Program-made: the position numbers and the translations under genes | Part shown: positions 33,001 to 44,735 of the stretch, one piece after another | Position numbering within the stretch: position 1 is the first letter of the stretch | Layout: each line of letters starts with the position of its first letter | The notes under the pieces: model-generated | Told to the model about the DNA's origin: nothing | Database searches by the model: none | The model's input: only the letters and a program-made list of their open reading frames with translations | Assembly: GCA_963377175.1 (NCBI GenBank) | Contig: CAUJNA010003288.1 | Location: forward strand, 90,001-154,000 | Source of the DNA: Effrenium voratum | Lineage: Eukaryota; Sar; Dinophyceae; Suessiales; Symbiodiniaceae | Length of the DNA stretch: 64,000 nucleotides | Direction of reading: 5' to 3'

Positions 33001-36000
33001 TCGTCTGTCTGGAGCGCAATCTATACCGGCGAGCGTCCTTTGAATCTTGGATTCTTTGAGATCTTGCCGTTCCCGGCTTGGTGTTTTGTTTTCTTGGCAT
33101 TTGCTTTGGATGGCATAGTTGTGTTGCATAATAATCCGCTTTGATGTGATGGCTTCTCCCTGGTGGTTTGCTTGACTTCATAGTTCTAGAATTTGCTCCA
33201 ATTTGCTGGCCTTGCGCGGCAGGCAGGGTGGTAGGGGCTGCCTGAAGAGAGCTGAATGACAAACACGGCGTTTGTGTAGGACTGGCACAATCCGGTGCAC
33301 TGGCCTGGTCTGTTGGTTGGTTGGCCGACCCCAAGCAATGAAATCAGCCTTCAATCCGCGAGCTCGGACAGTGTCATTGTGTGAGCCGGTTTTGGGGCCC
33401 GCCTAGCCGAAAGAAAGAGGATTTGCTGAGCTACAAACGCCTGAGATCATCCAGGGATCAGCCACGATAGGATCCATTGCAGGGATTGCTCATCGTTGGT
33501 ACTGACAGGTTGAGCCAAGTTGAGCCATGTTTGGCGCGATTCCCGATTCACCACTTGATTCTGCAGTTGGCCATCGCCGAAACGGATGGCTTCCTGTTTC
33601 CCTGAGGCGGGCTCAGAGGTCCTGACCTTCGTGTGGACCATGTGTCAGTGGGGCTCGCTCCTGGCGGCCGCGGTTCTCTACTTCGTCATCGACTCCGAGG
33701 GCCCTAGGCGGGAGGTCGGGGGAAGGGTCGGAATGTCGGGCCGTCAACGTGGACGAGCTGGATGGGTTGCCATGGGTTGGACCGGGTTGGATGTTATGAA
33801 ATGTCAAAGTTGCCTGGGATGGCCTTGTTGGATTGTGAGTCCAATGCTTTCTTGAGTGCAACGACCGCTGATCAACGGCAGGGGGCTCTTTCATTGTGCC
33901 TAAAGGCATGTGATGTTTCTGAATACTCGATGGGCTGCGTGGCGATGGACAGTTGAAAGGAAGGCGGAGACCCCATGTGTGTTGAGGGAGAGGGCTTTGG
34001 ATCTTCGGATCCGCGGAGCAGCTTATGTCCAGGTTTTCTTTTGCCCGGCTTTCTTTTTTGGCTGACTTGGGTCCATCTCAATGGTGCTTGGGGCACACCT
34101 TTCAGCGCTTCAGGGATTATGTAGCTACATTTGAGCGAAATGGAGCAAGGATCTCACAACGTCCCTCTCCTTTCTCGTTGTTCAACAGCTTTCAGCTGCC
34201 AGCCCATTTGGTTGCTTGAATCGTAAACATTTGCTGCCTGATTACGAGGGCGCAACATGCAACGCTGCTAGCACCTAGCTCTGCGCTCGGCGAAACAAGG
34301 GCTTGCCAGCAGTGGGCCCTGGTGACTTTCCCTACAAAAGGCTCTTCGGTTCTTAGGAGGAAGCCTCAAGGAACCGGTGGGAACATGCAAAGAGTGGCGT
34401 GCGCGGCGTGAAGGCCGGTGATCCTGGGTTGCCTTCCATTCGCCTTCGTGGCATTTTGGCGAACCTGGATGGGTGACCTACACGAGGAGCCAGCCGCTTG
34501 GCTCTCGAGCAAGCTTCTCATTGCGCTTGCCGAAGGATACCGCGGGGCACCCGCCAAAGCATTTTCAGCAAGAGGAGACATTGAGGAGAATGATTTGGCG
34601 AATGTCTAACTCCGCACGAATGGTGTTGATGAGTGATCCTGTGTGCATGTGTCACCAAACATGAGTCCAAAACACTCAGGGCAGGGCTTGCACTTTGACC
34701 TTTGGCTCACACCAGCCTGGCCAAGCAAAGGCAATGGTTGGTGGTGGCTTGGTGTTTTCCCGCAACACTGCAACATTTGAAGACCTTTGAAAGGCAGAGG
34801 GGGGAGAGTACATGTTCGCTTTCTAGGTGCTATAGAGCTTGGTGTTGGCTGCTCTGAATGGCAGGCGGACAAGTATCTAAGCTTCTGTGTATCGGACTTG
34901 CGGGAGGCAATTCGCGGCTCTGCAAATTCTTCTCATCAAGTAAGCAACATGAGAGGTAGCGCCCGCGTGCGCTAAGGCCAGATCCTGGAAGTCGCTGAGA
35001 GCCAAGGCAGTGGTGTGTGTGTGTGTGTGTGTGGCACGGGGGGCTTTTCAGGCTTGCATGGGTTTTGCCGCCGAAAGACTAGTGGTTGCCAGAGATTTTC
35101 CATATATGGGCTATCTCACATATATGGGCATGGCTTATATCTGATCCACTCAGGTTGATAAGTAGTCCCAACAAGAACATAGCCCCCTAAGAAAGCCAGT
35201 GGACCACAGGTGTGCATGGCCCAAACATTCAGCCCACTGACTCCGAAAGGAGGGTCAGGGTAGGTTCCAAAGCTCACCGGGCATTTCGTCGTCACTAGCT
35301 TTCCCCCAACAGCCTACGGAATCTGACGGTTTCGAAAGACTCCTTTCCTGAAACAGAACGGAAGGAGACTCGAAGGGGTCGCCTCTCGCCTGAAAGATAT
35401 CTCGCGAGTCGCAGCACCTGACCTCAGAGCCATAGGCCTACTCAGAGCCGGAGCTCTTTCTACTGGCGCTGCTCATGGCCTGCGGCAGCCTGGTGGTTGC
35501 CTTGGCCACGGCCTTCTGGGGCCGCCAGGCATACGCACAATATGCATCAGAGAGTAGTGCACAGCCAGCTCTTTGGACTCAGTTTCTCATCTCTTTGCCC
35601 ATAGAACTTTCTCCTCTTTCTGTTCATTTTTGTTTCTCTCCCTGGCAGGGCCGTCTGCTGGCTGCCGTGAGCGTGTCCGTCCTGCTGGTTGTTTTCTCCT
35701 TCCGGACTTTGCCGCGGGTGCTGGCGCGCAGCAACTCGCCACAATAGAGCAAGGCGCCATCGAACGAAGATGTGATTTGTGAGACATGGGATGGCGCGCG
35801 CCTGCTGGCGCGCATGTGCGCGCATCGCATAGTTGATCTATTTAGAAAGATTCGTTATTCGGTACATACTGGGTATGAACTTGAAAAGGGCTGCAATGCC
35901 TAGATCTTTCTATGAGGAAGCAACTTATATCCTGCAACAACCTAAGCACATTTGTGTGCAAACCAGGCTCCCGTCAGAATGTGGACACTGTTCTGCCAGG

Positions 36001-39000
36001 AGAGACTCTCTAATGCATTGCCGGCCTACCCTTCGCTTCCGCATTCCGGAAGCAACCACCTACCCAAGCTGGTGCCTAGTGCCAACTTCCAGTTGCAAAT
36101 GTCCTCAAGTGGCCCCTCTAGCCGCCGGCATGCAGATAGAACCGCCAGTACACAGGCCAACAGCCAGGCAGGCAGGCAGGCAGCGAGGCCGGCAGGCCAG
36201 CACGCCATTGCACGCCTGCACGTCGGCACCTCGGCACACAACGCACGTATTTGCGCACTGCACCACAAGGAGGCTTTGTCCAAGCTCCGCTTGGTTTGGA
36301 ACTTGTGTTGAGAGGAAGCAACAGGACACCCGCGTGAAACAAACACCTTTACTCAGACAAATCCTTAACTGCATCTCAGTTGTTTCGAGGCAACCTGTAC
36401 ATGTTCATCATATCCATCTCATACCTGGACCTCTCCGGACCGCTGTCATACTGGTACACAGGCGTCTCGGCACGAATCTTTGGAGCATAGGTTTTAGGCC
36501 GATTGGTGAAGTGCCAGCCCCAAAAGAGCCTTGAACAAACCCAATCGAAATACGGATACCGATCATCAAACAAGATATGTGTTTGGAATCTGCCTACTTG
36601 GACGCTGGGGAACCTGGGAAACTGGCGCTTTGATGCTACCTGAAAGGGGAACCCTCTTCCAAAAACGGGAGACACAAGGAAATAGATGAGGTAAGGGCAA
36701 TGCCCGAAAAGACTGCTGCCCTAAGGGTCATGACCTCTCCAATGCAGACCCCCGGATCCTCCAATTAAAAAAAACCCGGCCAGGCAGCCGCACTTTTCGA
36801 TGAGAGGATTCCACACGTGCAGCTCTCGTCAGGGACTGATGGCTGTGTACCTTCGGGCCCGCACTTCAGCTACTCCTACTTCCTGGCAGTCTCCAATGTC
36901 GTGGGGTCTGCAGGCTGGAGTCGCTGTTGCCCGGGAGCGACGGGCAAGAGTGTTGGGTTCCACAATACCCTGGCCTAGGCAAGCCCGGTTGGGGAATGGA
37001 AGGGGCGAAGGGTGCTCAAGGATCGAGGGTTGATGCAATTCATTGGCCTTGGGCTTTGTCTAAGTGCCTCATTTGCATTGCTATAGTCGGTTTCGAGACC
37101 AGACCTTACTGGCTAGCATCAACACAAGGCCCTTCGCGCCAAGCTCGAGACCTGTAAGGCAGCATGCTGGGCGCGGTGCTCTTTCAGTCTATGCAGTGCC
37201 CTGGCTGAAGTTGCAGGCTATCCGCAGCCTCCAATCCACCTCCACCTTCTCCTTTCGGCGTGTACTTAAAACCTCCGAGTTGTGGTGTATGGGGCACGAG
37301 ACTCGATGGCGTGGTGGTTGCAAGGAATTTGCTACTGGTGCGATTGTAGTCATGGACATGGCGTTCGAAGCACGCCTTAGGCGTCCCAATCATGGAGACC
37401 TAACCAATAGTTAGGCATTGCCGAGTTCTTCCGTGGCTCTTTGCTAAAGTTTAAAGGCCACTAGTGGGTCCTTCTCTTAGTGATATGCGCCGCTTCCGAG
37501 CTTGGATTACTCCACTCTGTTGTCCACTCTTTGTCAGTCGACGTTTTCTTCTTGTGAGTTGTTGCGGCTCCTTTTGGCATCTGAAACATGTTTGCACACA
37601 TAATGCACATGTTTGGTTGCTGTGTTCAGACGAGGGATATTGCCCTGACAAGTCATAGTCATAAACTCTCCCAGCAGCAACATAGGGGCAACCACTTCTC
37701 AGAAGAAGGTAGAGTGGAACTCTTCCAGGCCAGGTCGCTACATTTTCTGCTTAAGGGTCTGGGCGCGGACCTGCAGTTCAATCGGTGGGTTCCGAGAGCT
37801 GCCTTTGGATCCCGAGGAGCTGGTCCTTCCGCAGCGCCTTCCGCGTCACCACCTTCGTGCAGATCTCGGCTTCCCTGTCGCTAGCGCGGAACGGGGAGAG
37901 GAGTTTGGGATAGAGTTTGGGGAACTCCCGATTGAGTGGCTGGAGGGTTGTCTTTGGGGAGGTTCGTTTTGGGGGAAGTTTCGTTTTTGTGGTTTGTTTG
38001 GTAGCTGTTGCCCATGGCAGGCGTTTGGGTCTTCCCAGGCACAAAGAGCAGCTGGCGTGATGGCAGATTCACGGAATGCCGATGTACGAACTTGCAATCA
38101 AGGCATCAAGTTCTCACCCTCTCACCGCCCCACTTTGAGAATACTGATTCCCGTTTCTGTTGCACAGCCGGGGAATGGAACAGCTGGAATCAGTGGCTGT
38201 AGGAGCACTTTTCACCAGCGCGAAGCCGACATGATTCCTTTTCTGGGTTCTGAGGTTTGACCTTTTCATCATCACTCGCATGAACTTGACCCTGGGCATC
38301 CCAGATGCATTCGCCTATCTCTTTGGGGACGCAGCCTGCCAAAGCATCGCTGCCCAGAGTCTTGGTGCAGGAATGCAAGCGGGGCTCAATAGATGCATCA
38401 GATGCTCAACCGGACTCAACAGGGACACAAAAAGGGGATGCGCAAGCCAATCGAAGCCCAGAGAATTCAGAGCACTACTTGGGTGGAGGTTAAACCAAGG
38501 ATCATCCTTGGCCCGCCCGCAGACACGCGGCATGTTGGCAACTAGTTGCTTTGGAACGACCAACCCTGTATTGCCAAGAAAGAGACTGGCTGGAGTCGTG
38601 AAGCTGCCAAGAAGCTCAATGAGCGGGCTGAAATGTGGCACAAGGTGAGTGTCTCATGCTAGCAGTGGGCCTCTTGGCCGGTGGCCCCTTTGAAACGTCC
38701 GCTTCGTCGCCTTGTCATCTCCAACGCCAGCGCTGAAAATCCGTATCGCCCTAGGATGATCATCATGCCGCAGGCGCTGCTGACAGCCCGGCTCTGCCCG
38801 AGGGGCGCGGAGGCCACGGTCTTTGCGATCCTCGCCGGGTTCCAGAACTTCGGGAGCAACATCGGACGGGAGGGCACAGCACCAAAGGGCATAACAGTTT
38901 AAAAGACGTGCATTTGAAGAAAATCACCGCCTGGTTTGCCAAGTGGAGCCCTGGTGCCACCGTAATTCTCACAACACAGGTCCGTTGTTGCTTTTTTCCT

Positions 39001-40032
39001 TCCCCCCTGTTGCAAGTCTGACTTAGCGCAGGATCCATCCTGGGAGCCCAGCTCGCAGAGACGTATGGCATCCAGTGCAGCCGCCTGGGACCCTGCAACT
39101 TCGAATCGCTCATCAACCTCATCATCTTGTGCCGAGTCTGTTGCGAGAAACTTTGGGCGACCAAAACTTTAAACACGGTGAGCATGCCACTGATACCAAA
39201 GGCCATTGTACATTAGTGACCTTGGAGCTCCCTGACCCAAGCAACACCTGAACTTGCAGTTCAAGACTGCGGACCACTAGACCAAGGAGCTTAGTTGCTT
39301 CAACATTCAGTGCGTTGGCTTTGTCCCAGGCGATGCCAGGCCCACAGATCTGGCCAGATGCCTTCCGCTCACAAGAAACTTTCAGAATGATTTCACCAAA
39401 GATAGATGAACCCGCAGGCGCCAGCTGGGCTGCAAATGGGACCCTTGCCGTCAGTTGCCTTGGGCAGAAGTAGTAAACCACCACCCCTCACTGGCACGCC
39501 TGGCACTGTCTGGCACAGCCGGCTCGCATCGGACCTCGGACCGGCTCAGGTGTCACATCCTGGCTCCAATGGCGTGCCTGTCATTCCTTTTCCTGGTCCC
39601 CACAGCCAAGATGAACGACGAGAAGGCCTTCGCCACGCTGCTCGGCTTTTTTTCCCAGCAGCTGAAAGCTTTGGGGTCTCAGCAGATAGGCTCCGGGGTG
39701 GTCCGGGGCGGCCCTGAGGTAAGGTTCTACAAGGGTTCCGCCAGAGTTCCAACAGGGTTTTACCAGGGTTCTTCGAGGGTTCCACCAGGTTCTGCGAGGG
39801 CTGCGGGGTGGTGCGAGCACTAAAAAGAGCACTGCATGCTGTTGGGTTTTGTTTGTTTTGCGAGGGTGATGGATGCACTTCAGCTGTAGACTTGCCACCC
39901 ATACGCTTACCTCCCGAGGGCCTAGGGCTGACTGGGCCCTGGCTCAGGGACTCGCCGCCGCCTTCCTTTGCGTCGCCGTCGCCATCCCCGCTCAACTCTC
40001 CTCGAGTTTCGGACGCTTGGAGATATGGGTAG
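27044..40032 (+). CDS. Folate/biopterin transporter (BT1/FBT family), about 18 exons
   Basis: A split major-facilitator-type gene. Exons read by eye: 27,044-27,222; 27,317-27,396; 28,174-28,257; 28,770-28,805; 30,109-30,186; 30,482-30,591; 33,607-33,707; about 34,413-34,500 (tentative); about 35,436-35,528; 35,649-35,730; 36,390-36,461; 36,833-36,909; 37,756-37,879; 38,255-38,336; 38,755-38,864; 39,032-39,170; 39,551-39,718; about 39,890-40,032. Joined pieces give FBT hallmarks: FLKG, IPWSMQP, GVLSDIVPIG with FHKRGYLLLS, CEGKYSEMM, NLYMF, CVPSGPHFSY, WSFRSAFRVTT, RMNLTLGIPD, RLCPRGAEATVFAILAGFQN. The exon phases agree at most joins. Start (26,951, 27,008 or 27,044) and last exon are uncertain. 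The family moves folates, pterins or related compounds across membranes; substrate here is unknown. Confidence 0.75.
29076..29726 (+). CDS. FYV7/TAP26-like rRNA-processing protein, nested in a transporter intron
   Basis: An intronless 216-codon frame starting in a good context (GCCATGG). The protein is very basic and helical, with Arg/Lys/Gln/Glu-rich coiled-coil stretches and an N-terminal YNTYVQRERQKKYYERHK segment. The C-terminal third (EEEKRERKRKRKQFAKDR, then KGQPSMQSMLELITSKLG) matches the layout of the FYV7/TAP26 family: a charged helix followed by KGQP-[SL]-M and a Leu/Ile helix. The family acts in nucleolar rRNA processing; a nuclear/nucleolar site is inferred from composition. It lies wholly between transporter exons 28,770-28,805 and 30,109-30,186, on the same strand. 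Lack of introns suggests a retrogene, but no spliced-leader relic is seen upstream. Confidence 0.6.
   Translation: MAKAKARRVPYNTYVQRERQKKYYERHKTHARFKRLRRYEEKQAPAAPLLERLLTEGADAVDADYEQRLELSYGSKTSEPEEGRKTRKRKRQRHVELEKPAEAPPVPRQEAAKKRSSSQKGQQATRFQREQRAYEEAQAAKAAARQQQEEEKRERKRKRKQFAKDRAIAGKLRSKRNVKGQPSMQSMLELITSKLGVASSSKTRLPQNATREQRKR
30600..31545 (-). pseudogene. Copia-type reverse transcriptase fragment, antisense in a transporter intron
   Basis: Minus-strand frames show Ty1/copia RT features in order: KKVRGVVCGNF, then VVDKAVYGPVTSPRDW, then GLMSIYVDDVLLAGEE with the catalytic YVDD, then a downstream LRFCGFEIYKKDDGYLINQ and TGALLWLAAKTRPDITVAVV. Two frame breaks (near 31,300 and 31,110) split it, so it is dead. 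The right part of the sense abruptly ends near 30,610, next to the transporter exon 30,482-30,591, and no long terminal repeat was found. Confidence 0.75.
31905..32640 (-). pseudogene. Copia-type integrase fragment
   Basis: On the minus strand, upstream of the RT fragment, one frame reads LSVDLSGRLDAG (first catalytic Asp) and a second reads VYRLHTDRARELMA (second Asp) and FKENGRVEAEIGVLKRATR (catalytic Glu region). The order integrase then RT is that of Ty1/copia. At least one frame break lies between the two parts near 32,300. Minus-strand frames 31,549-31,746 and 32,709-32,996 are likely linker and gag remnants of the same copy. Confidence 0.65.
34985..35035. repeat. Short (TG)n microsatellite
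   Basis: A run of about ten TG units inside a transporter intron; no other feature. Confidence 0.9.
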
Positions 40033-40850
40033 CTTGCGACAGCGGTTTGCTCGGATATTGAACAAGACCCGAATGGACTATTACCATGATGCTCAATGCC
40101 AAGGTGTGCATGATGTGTGTGGTAGTGGTTGGGAGAGGGGGGTGGTGCAGGGTCCGATTTTTCGACATGTCGGGTGTGTTCTGTGGTTCTTTTTCAGTTT
40201 TCCGGGAAAGTTCTCTGGAACATTGAATAGTCACACTGCTTGTCCTGTGTCTCATGGCGGGATGTGTGACTGGTACGGGTCCACTGCAGATGATGGCCCC
40301 ACAGACTCAGCCCTTGGCCTGACATTCATGTGGCCATGGGTCAAACCCCCGTACCCCCAGTGAACATCCCAATCCCCACTAAAGTAGACTAAAATGGGTG
40401 GTGCACCTATCCCAAAATGGTACCAATGGTTGTGAATCATGGCCATGTAAGTCAACATACCTTGGGTCCAGTCATGGCCCTCTTCTCAATCCAGCTGGCA
40501 AGCTGCTTTGCAGTTCAGCCAGTCAAGCTGATGGGGTTGGAGGCTGCCTCTGCAGTGCCCTCTGCAGCCCCCCAAAAATATATGTCCAGCACTCTTGGCG
40601 GTGTTGAAGACCTAGATTTTTCTTTTCAACCCGTTTTCTGACCGAGCTAGAATCCGAGGGTGTGGGCCCCTGGCAATGGTTTGCACTGTTGAAAGCACCC
40701 AAATCTTCTTTCATCTCATTCTGCGCTAACTGTACATTTTGCGGCACGTTTCTTTCTTTGCCAGATAGCCTCGAGTGGGAGGCCCGCGCCCCTAGCGGGC
40801 GTTCTTTAGATTTTGCGCACTCCTTTGCATCCAAGTGAGCTCGATCCCTG
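40033..40850. other. No recognisable gene
   Basis: Sequence downstream of the transporter with short frames only; a few GT-rich patches near 40,110-40,150. Confidence 0.35.
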
Positions 40851-40852
40851 AG

Positions 40853-40911
40853 GATCCAGACAGCCCGGAACCCGAGGGCGATGGCGCCCCTTGCCAAGCA
40901 ATTGACACCAA
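40853..40911 (+). CDS. Possible internal exon, unknown protein
   Basis: A short acidic plus-strand segment (DPDSPEPEGDGAPCQAIDTK) is bounded by a CTGAG|G acceptor-like site and an AAG|GT donor-like site. The size and edges fit a dinoflagellate exon, but no partner exon was identified. Confidence 0.2.
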
Positions 40912-41221
40912 GGTCAGAGTTGGTTTGTGCTGCTTGCAACGCCTTGCACCAGTGCTGGCAAGCAAGGAATCAGGGCATTACAGATCATGTTGCATACCTT
41001 TCAAGCAGCCCCGCATAGACGGGCCGATGTGTTTAGTATTGAGAGTCAACAAAAGGCTTCTTGTGGCCGCTTTTGCAACGGTAGCAAACTTAGGCTTATC
41101 GAGAACACGGGCCACTTCAATTAGCTAACCGAGTCCTGCCAAACATTCCTTTATTTGCATTCAGGGCATCATGAAGTCATGAAGCGACAGTGCGGCTTGG
41201 GCAAGACTGGCGGAGGTCAAG

Positions 41222-41512
41222 ATGAAGTGCAGTAGTCGGATGTCCTGGTCGCGGGTCAAAATGCAAATCTTCCGCAGGGCTCGGCAGGAGCTTGCCAGGA
41301 GAGTTATGCATCCCGTGCGGGAGCGTAAAGCACTGTTTGCTGACACGGTTGAGGATGCTCTTAATCTGCAGGGGAGTCGCTGTTTTCTCAAAGCACATTT
41401 TTGCCGACCAAGCGCTTATGTAAAGGTGTCCTGCTTCATATCTCGATCACACACTAAGGAGTACTTCCTCCTACAAGACGACGGCATGGTGGTGCGGCAG
41501 CTTTCCGGCTGA
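41222..41512 (+). CDS. Unrecognised 96-codon frame
   Basis: A plus-strand frame with mixed basic and hydrophobic composition (RVKMQIFRRARQELARRVMH, later SRSHTKEYFLLQDDGMVV) ending in TGA at 41,510-41,512. It could be a terminal exon. No domain is recognised. Confidence 0.25.
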   Translation: MKCSSRMSWSRVKMQIFRRARQELARRVMHPVRERKALFADTVEDALNLQGSRCFLKAHFCRPSAYVKVSCFISRSHTKEYFLLQDDGMVVRQLSG

Positions 41513-42264
41513 CTCAGGAATCCAGTCGCTCAACATTTGCTCTGTAATTCAGGGTAGTGTGGTAAATATAAGCCTGCACTGAAGGAAGGAATTCCCAGAA
41601 TTGCGTATTTGGGGCCCAAACCGTTGACCATGCCGAGTGGATTCCAAAAGAGAGTGGGTCGGCGTGGGGCCTTGGTTTTTGAAACCACTGAAATAACGTG
41701 GTTTGTCTTCCACTAGAGTTTTAGTGGGAGCTCCTTTCCAGCTATGTGTTTTTGAATTGAAATTAGTTTGAGTAAAACAGGACATGTACAATTAGAATTA
41801 TCATCTAAGATTGTGTTTTAGATAGGATTCCCTTTCCAGAGGAGGTTGGACATTTGATCAGAATCCAAATAACTGTTTAAAAGAGTACAAGTCAAGTAGT
41901 GGTTTTATCTTAAGCTAAGGCTTTAAATAGGATCTCCTTGCCATATGTGGCTTTGAATGAAAATTGACCAGATGTTTTTCAAGTGAAGTTCAATACAGAA
42001 AGAACGCACGGTTGATTCTTCTAATTAGCCTGCCCTTAAGAATGATGAGCAACTAAAAGAAACTCAAGGAACATTCAGTTTCAGTTGTATTGATTTAAGA
42101 TAAACGGAGCATAATTCAAAAGTTGCCTCAATTGAGTATATATTTAAGCACTAATTGCGGTTTAGTCAACATCTTATTTGGAAAGGTGTTTATGTTGAAA
42201 TCAGAGGCAGACATTCTTGCCTTACTTTGGAGTTTCTGTTTTGACAGCTCGAGGTTTTTACTCT
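41513..42264. other. AT-richer stretch with no recognisable gene
   Basis: Base composition shifts to A/T relative to the rest of the host side but no viral-type frame is present. Several phrases of the form CTTTTTAGAT/TAGGATTCCCTT recur loosely, suggesting old diverged repeats. Confidence 0.35.
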
Positions 42265-42620
42265 TTTCGCAACAATGCAATAAACCACAAGTTGTCCAAA
42301 CAACAAACAAAATGACAGACCCCATGTGGCACAACTCAGGATCAGGAGCCATTGGGTTTCGAACACTTTTTTGAAAAATGCAAACACCTCGAGTTGTCCA
42401 AAAAGCCAAAGCACCAAAACGGAAGATCCCACGTGGGTACAGCTCAGGATTTGGAGGAATGGGTCCACGCATTTTTCCAAGAATGCAACAAACGACGAGT
42501 TTTCCGAAGATACACAAAAACGAAACAACAATGGCAGACCCCATGTGGGCCACAGAGCTCGGGATCTGGAGCGCGTTCGTTTTGGACAACATGGGGCTTT
42601 TCACACTTGTCTAATGCAAG
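42265..42620. repeat. Diverged tandem repeat, unit about 105 bp
   Basis: Units starting near 42,267, 42,370 and 42,472 share the order TGCAA(C/A), CGAGTTGTCC-like, GACCCCATGTGG-like and GCTCAGGAT-like words; a fourth partial unit follows near 42,600. The unit length varies by a few bases. Overlapping frames on both strands arise from the repeat. Confidence 0.7.
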
Positions 42621-42804
42621 AAAAGAACGAGTTGACCATGGAGCCATGGGGTCTGGCATTTGTTTGCTTGTTTGGTGTTCTTGAAAACTCCAGGGTTTCG
42701 ACTATTATTTTTCGAAAAACCACAGGCCCCACGACGACCCTTTCTGTTCCGAAAAGGGCCAGGCACACGGCTTGGGGTCGCTCGTAGAATCACGGTGACA
42801 ATAT

Positions 42805-43375
42805 TTGGGGAGGCAGGAACCAGCAACAGGCAGGGCACGGAGGGAAGTCAGACACTCTGAACTGCCACAAACTCTGCATCACATGCTTGAAGCACAGGGT
42901 GCAACGGTACCCCAAGCCGTGGCCAGCTTGGGACACGTTGAAGGTCGGGTAATGGCACGTCACATGCGCCTGGCACCGTTCGAACGGGCCCAAAGTGAGC
43001 GCTCTGTCATCCAAGCCCGTGGGCCTCGTTTGAACTGTTTGCCTCATATGGTAGAACCTCGCTATCAGCCTCAGCCTTTGGGAAGAACTGGCCATGGCCT
43101 GACTTGCTGAAACTTCGGTGGAGTGACATGACAAGAGGATTTTATTTGCTACTCAAGTCACACACTTTGCTTTGCCAGTTCAGAGCCCGGCTAAGAAACA
43201 TACATGGAAGTGTCAACTTCAGCTGCGGCACCTGCGGGGCGCACCCTATCTTGCACCAGATGAGCGCGAGAGGCCCATGGTGTGCTTGGTTCATCGCTTG
43301 GGACTTTATTCCCATCGCAAAGTGGACAGGCCAGCAACGCTTTTCAAAAGACATTTGGTTGTGTTCAACCAATGA
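42805..43375 (+). CDS. Coding-like region, unknown protein
   Basis: Two plus-strand frames look coding. The first (42,805-43,110) reads TLHHMLEAQGATVPQAVASL and continues with a His/Arg-rich stretch. The second (from about 43,172 to the stop at 43,373-43,375) reads KKHTWKCQLQLRHLRGAPYL and then VCLVHRLGLYSHRKVDRP. They are out of frame with each other, so an intron or a frameshift near 43,110-43,170 would be needed to join them. No domain is recognised. Confidence 0.25.
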
Positions 43376-43956
43376 TTTGATCTAGCTGCAGCCTGGTGGA
43401 ATCCAGGTTCATGTGTCAAGCAGACGTTCCTGATTTTGCGGCTGCACAGTCTGTCCACCGCAGCACGTTGTTTTTTCTGTGCCTGCCGATTTTTTGCCCG
43501 GGACGGCGCAGGCCTGCAGACGGCCCCGAGCAATAGTCGAGGCACCACTCTGCCCCGGAGCGAGCTGAGAAAAAGCCTCACACAGGCGTGATCACAGCAT
43601 CCCGGTTTGGTTTGGCCTGGGGTGATTTGTGTGCGCCATGATCAACATTGCAGAGAAGCCTTTCGGATATCAAGCGAGTAGGGCGGAGAGACTCGAAACA
43701 TATTTTGCTGCAACTGCCAAGGGACAACCATTGGATACCGGTCGTTCTGGATTGTATAGTGATAGTGACCAGTGGGATCGCGTTGGCTCTTGCGTGTGGG
43801 CACAGCTCCATCGCTTGTCTTCAAAAGTCAGTTCCCAAGTCATCAGGTGGAACAACCTAGTTGCAGTGAAGCTCTTGAGCAGCATGTTCACGCGCCTGGG
43901 CCATGCTGGTCGTTGAAAACCCTGGGGACAGGTCACAGAGAAGCAAGTACGTCCAT

Positions 43957-44708
43957 CATGTCTGGCTCAAGCGCCGTGCGCGACTCCCAAGGCGATGCAT
44001 TTCCAGCGACCGCCAGCTGCGCTCACGCGACATGGGGACAAAGGTAATGAGGTTCGGAGCCCCTGCAGACCCTTGCCCCTTGGCCACAATACAATGAATG
44101 GGGTGATTACAAGAACGGCCCGGGCCGGGTGAATACGAATAACCATCCGTCTGAAGTTTTGTCTAGGTTCGCCCTCGGGTTATTTTACGCACACCTACGT
44201 ACATATGTTCACACACACACGCGGGCACGCATATCACATGCACAAACTCATGCTCTCAATTTCTGCAGATAAGCACATGCAGGCAAGACCTGCGCTGGCC
44301 CGCATTTGCCAAAAGCTCATTCCCTGACGCTTTGCTTGAATTTGAGAGGCTCTCCCAGACCACAGCTCCATCCATTTGGGAGTGAGGGAGTGATGTTTCA
44401 GCTTTTCGCATGAGTCAGGAGGAGTGGTTTGACTACCGTCCAGGACCCTCACCTCGCCCCTGATGTTGGGGTTTCCTTCCAGGTTGGCGCCTGGCCATAG
44501 TTGCACCAATCCATCAGAAGCGCACACACACACACAGATGCACTCCGAGCAAGTCACCCGTTGCAGCACCACAGCTATACAGGAATCGCTTGCCCAAGCC
44601 TTGGCTGGGCGCATGGAGAAGCTGTCATGGGACTTGCTGGAGAAGGCTCGCAGCCGAGGCGCGGATCGTCGGATCGCGGGTCCACTGAGATTGGAGGCTT
44701 CGACGTAG
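43957..44708 (+). CDS. Possible small two-exon gene, unknown protein
   Basis: The first piece starts at an ATG (MSGSSAVRDSQGDAFPATAS) and meets a canonical AAG|GTAATG donor near 44,041. The second piece, after CACACAG| near 44,536, reads HSEQVTRCSTTAIQESLAQA and then RMEKLSWDLLEKARSRGADR, a helical stretch, to the TAG at 44,706-44,708. The donor and acceptor fit an intron of about 490 bases. The phase of the join was not proven and no function can be assigned. Confidence 0.25.
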
Positions 44709-44735
44709 AAGGTATGGAATGTATAGAATGTATAC

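Noticed and set aside
37217..37290. Possible transporter exon reading AIRSLQSTSTFSFRRVLK
   Set aside because: It shares a GCAGGCT border word with the exon at 36,833, but the family's SWSFRSAF text and its left neighbour are found at 37,756-37,879, which fits better.
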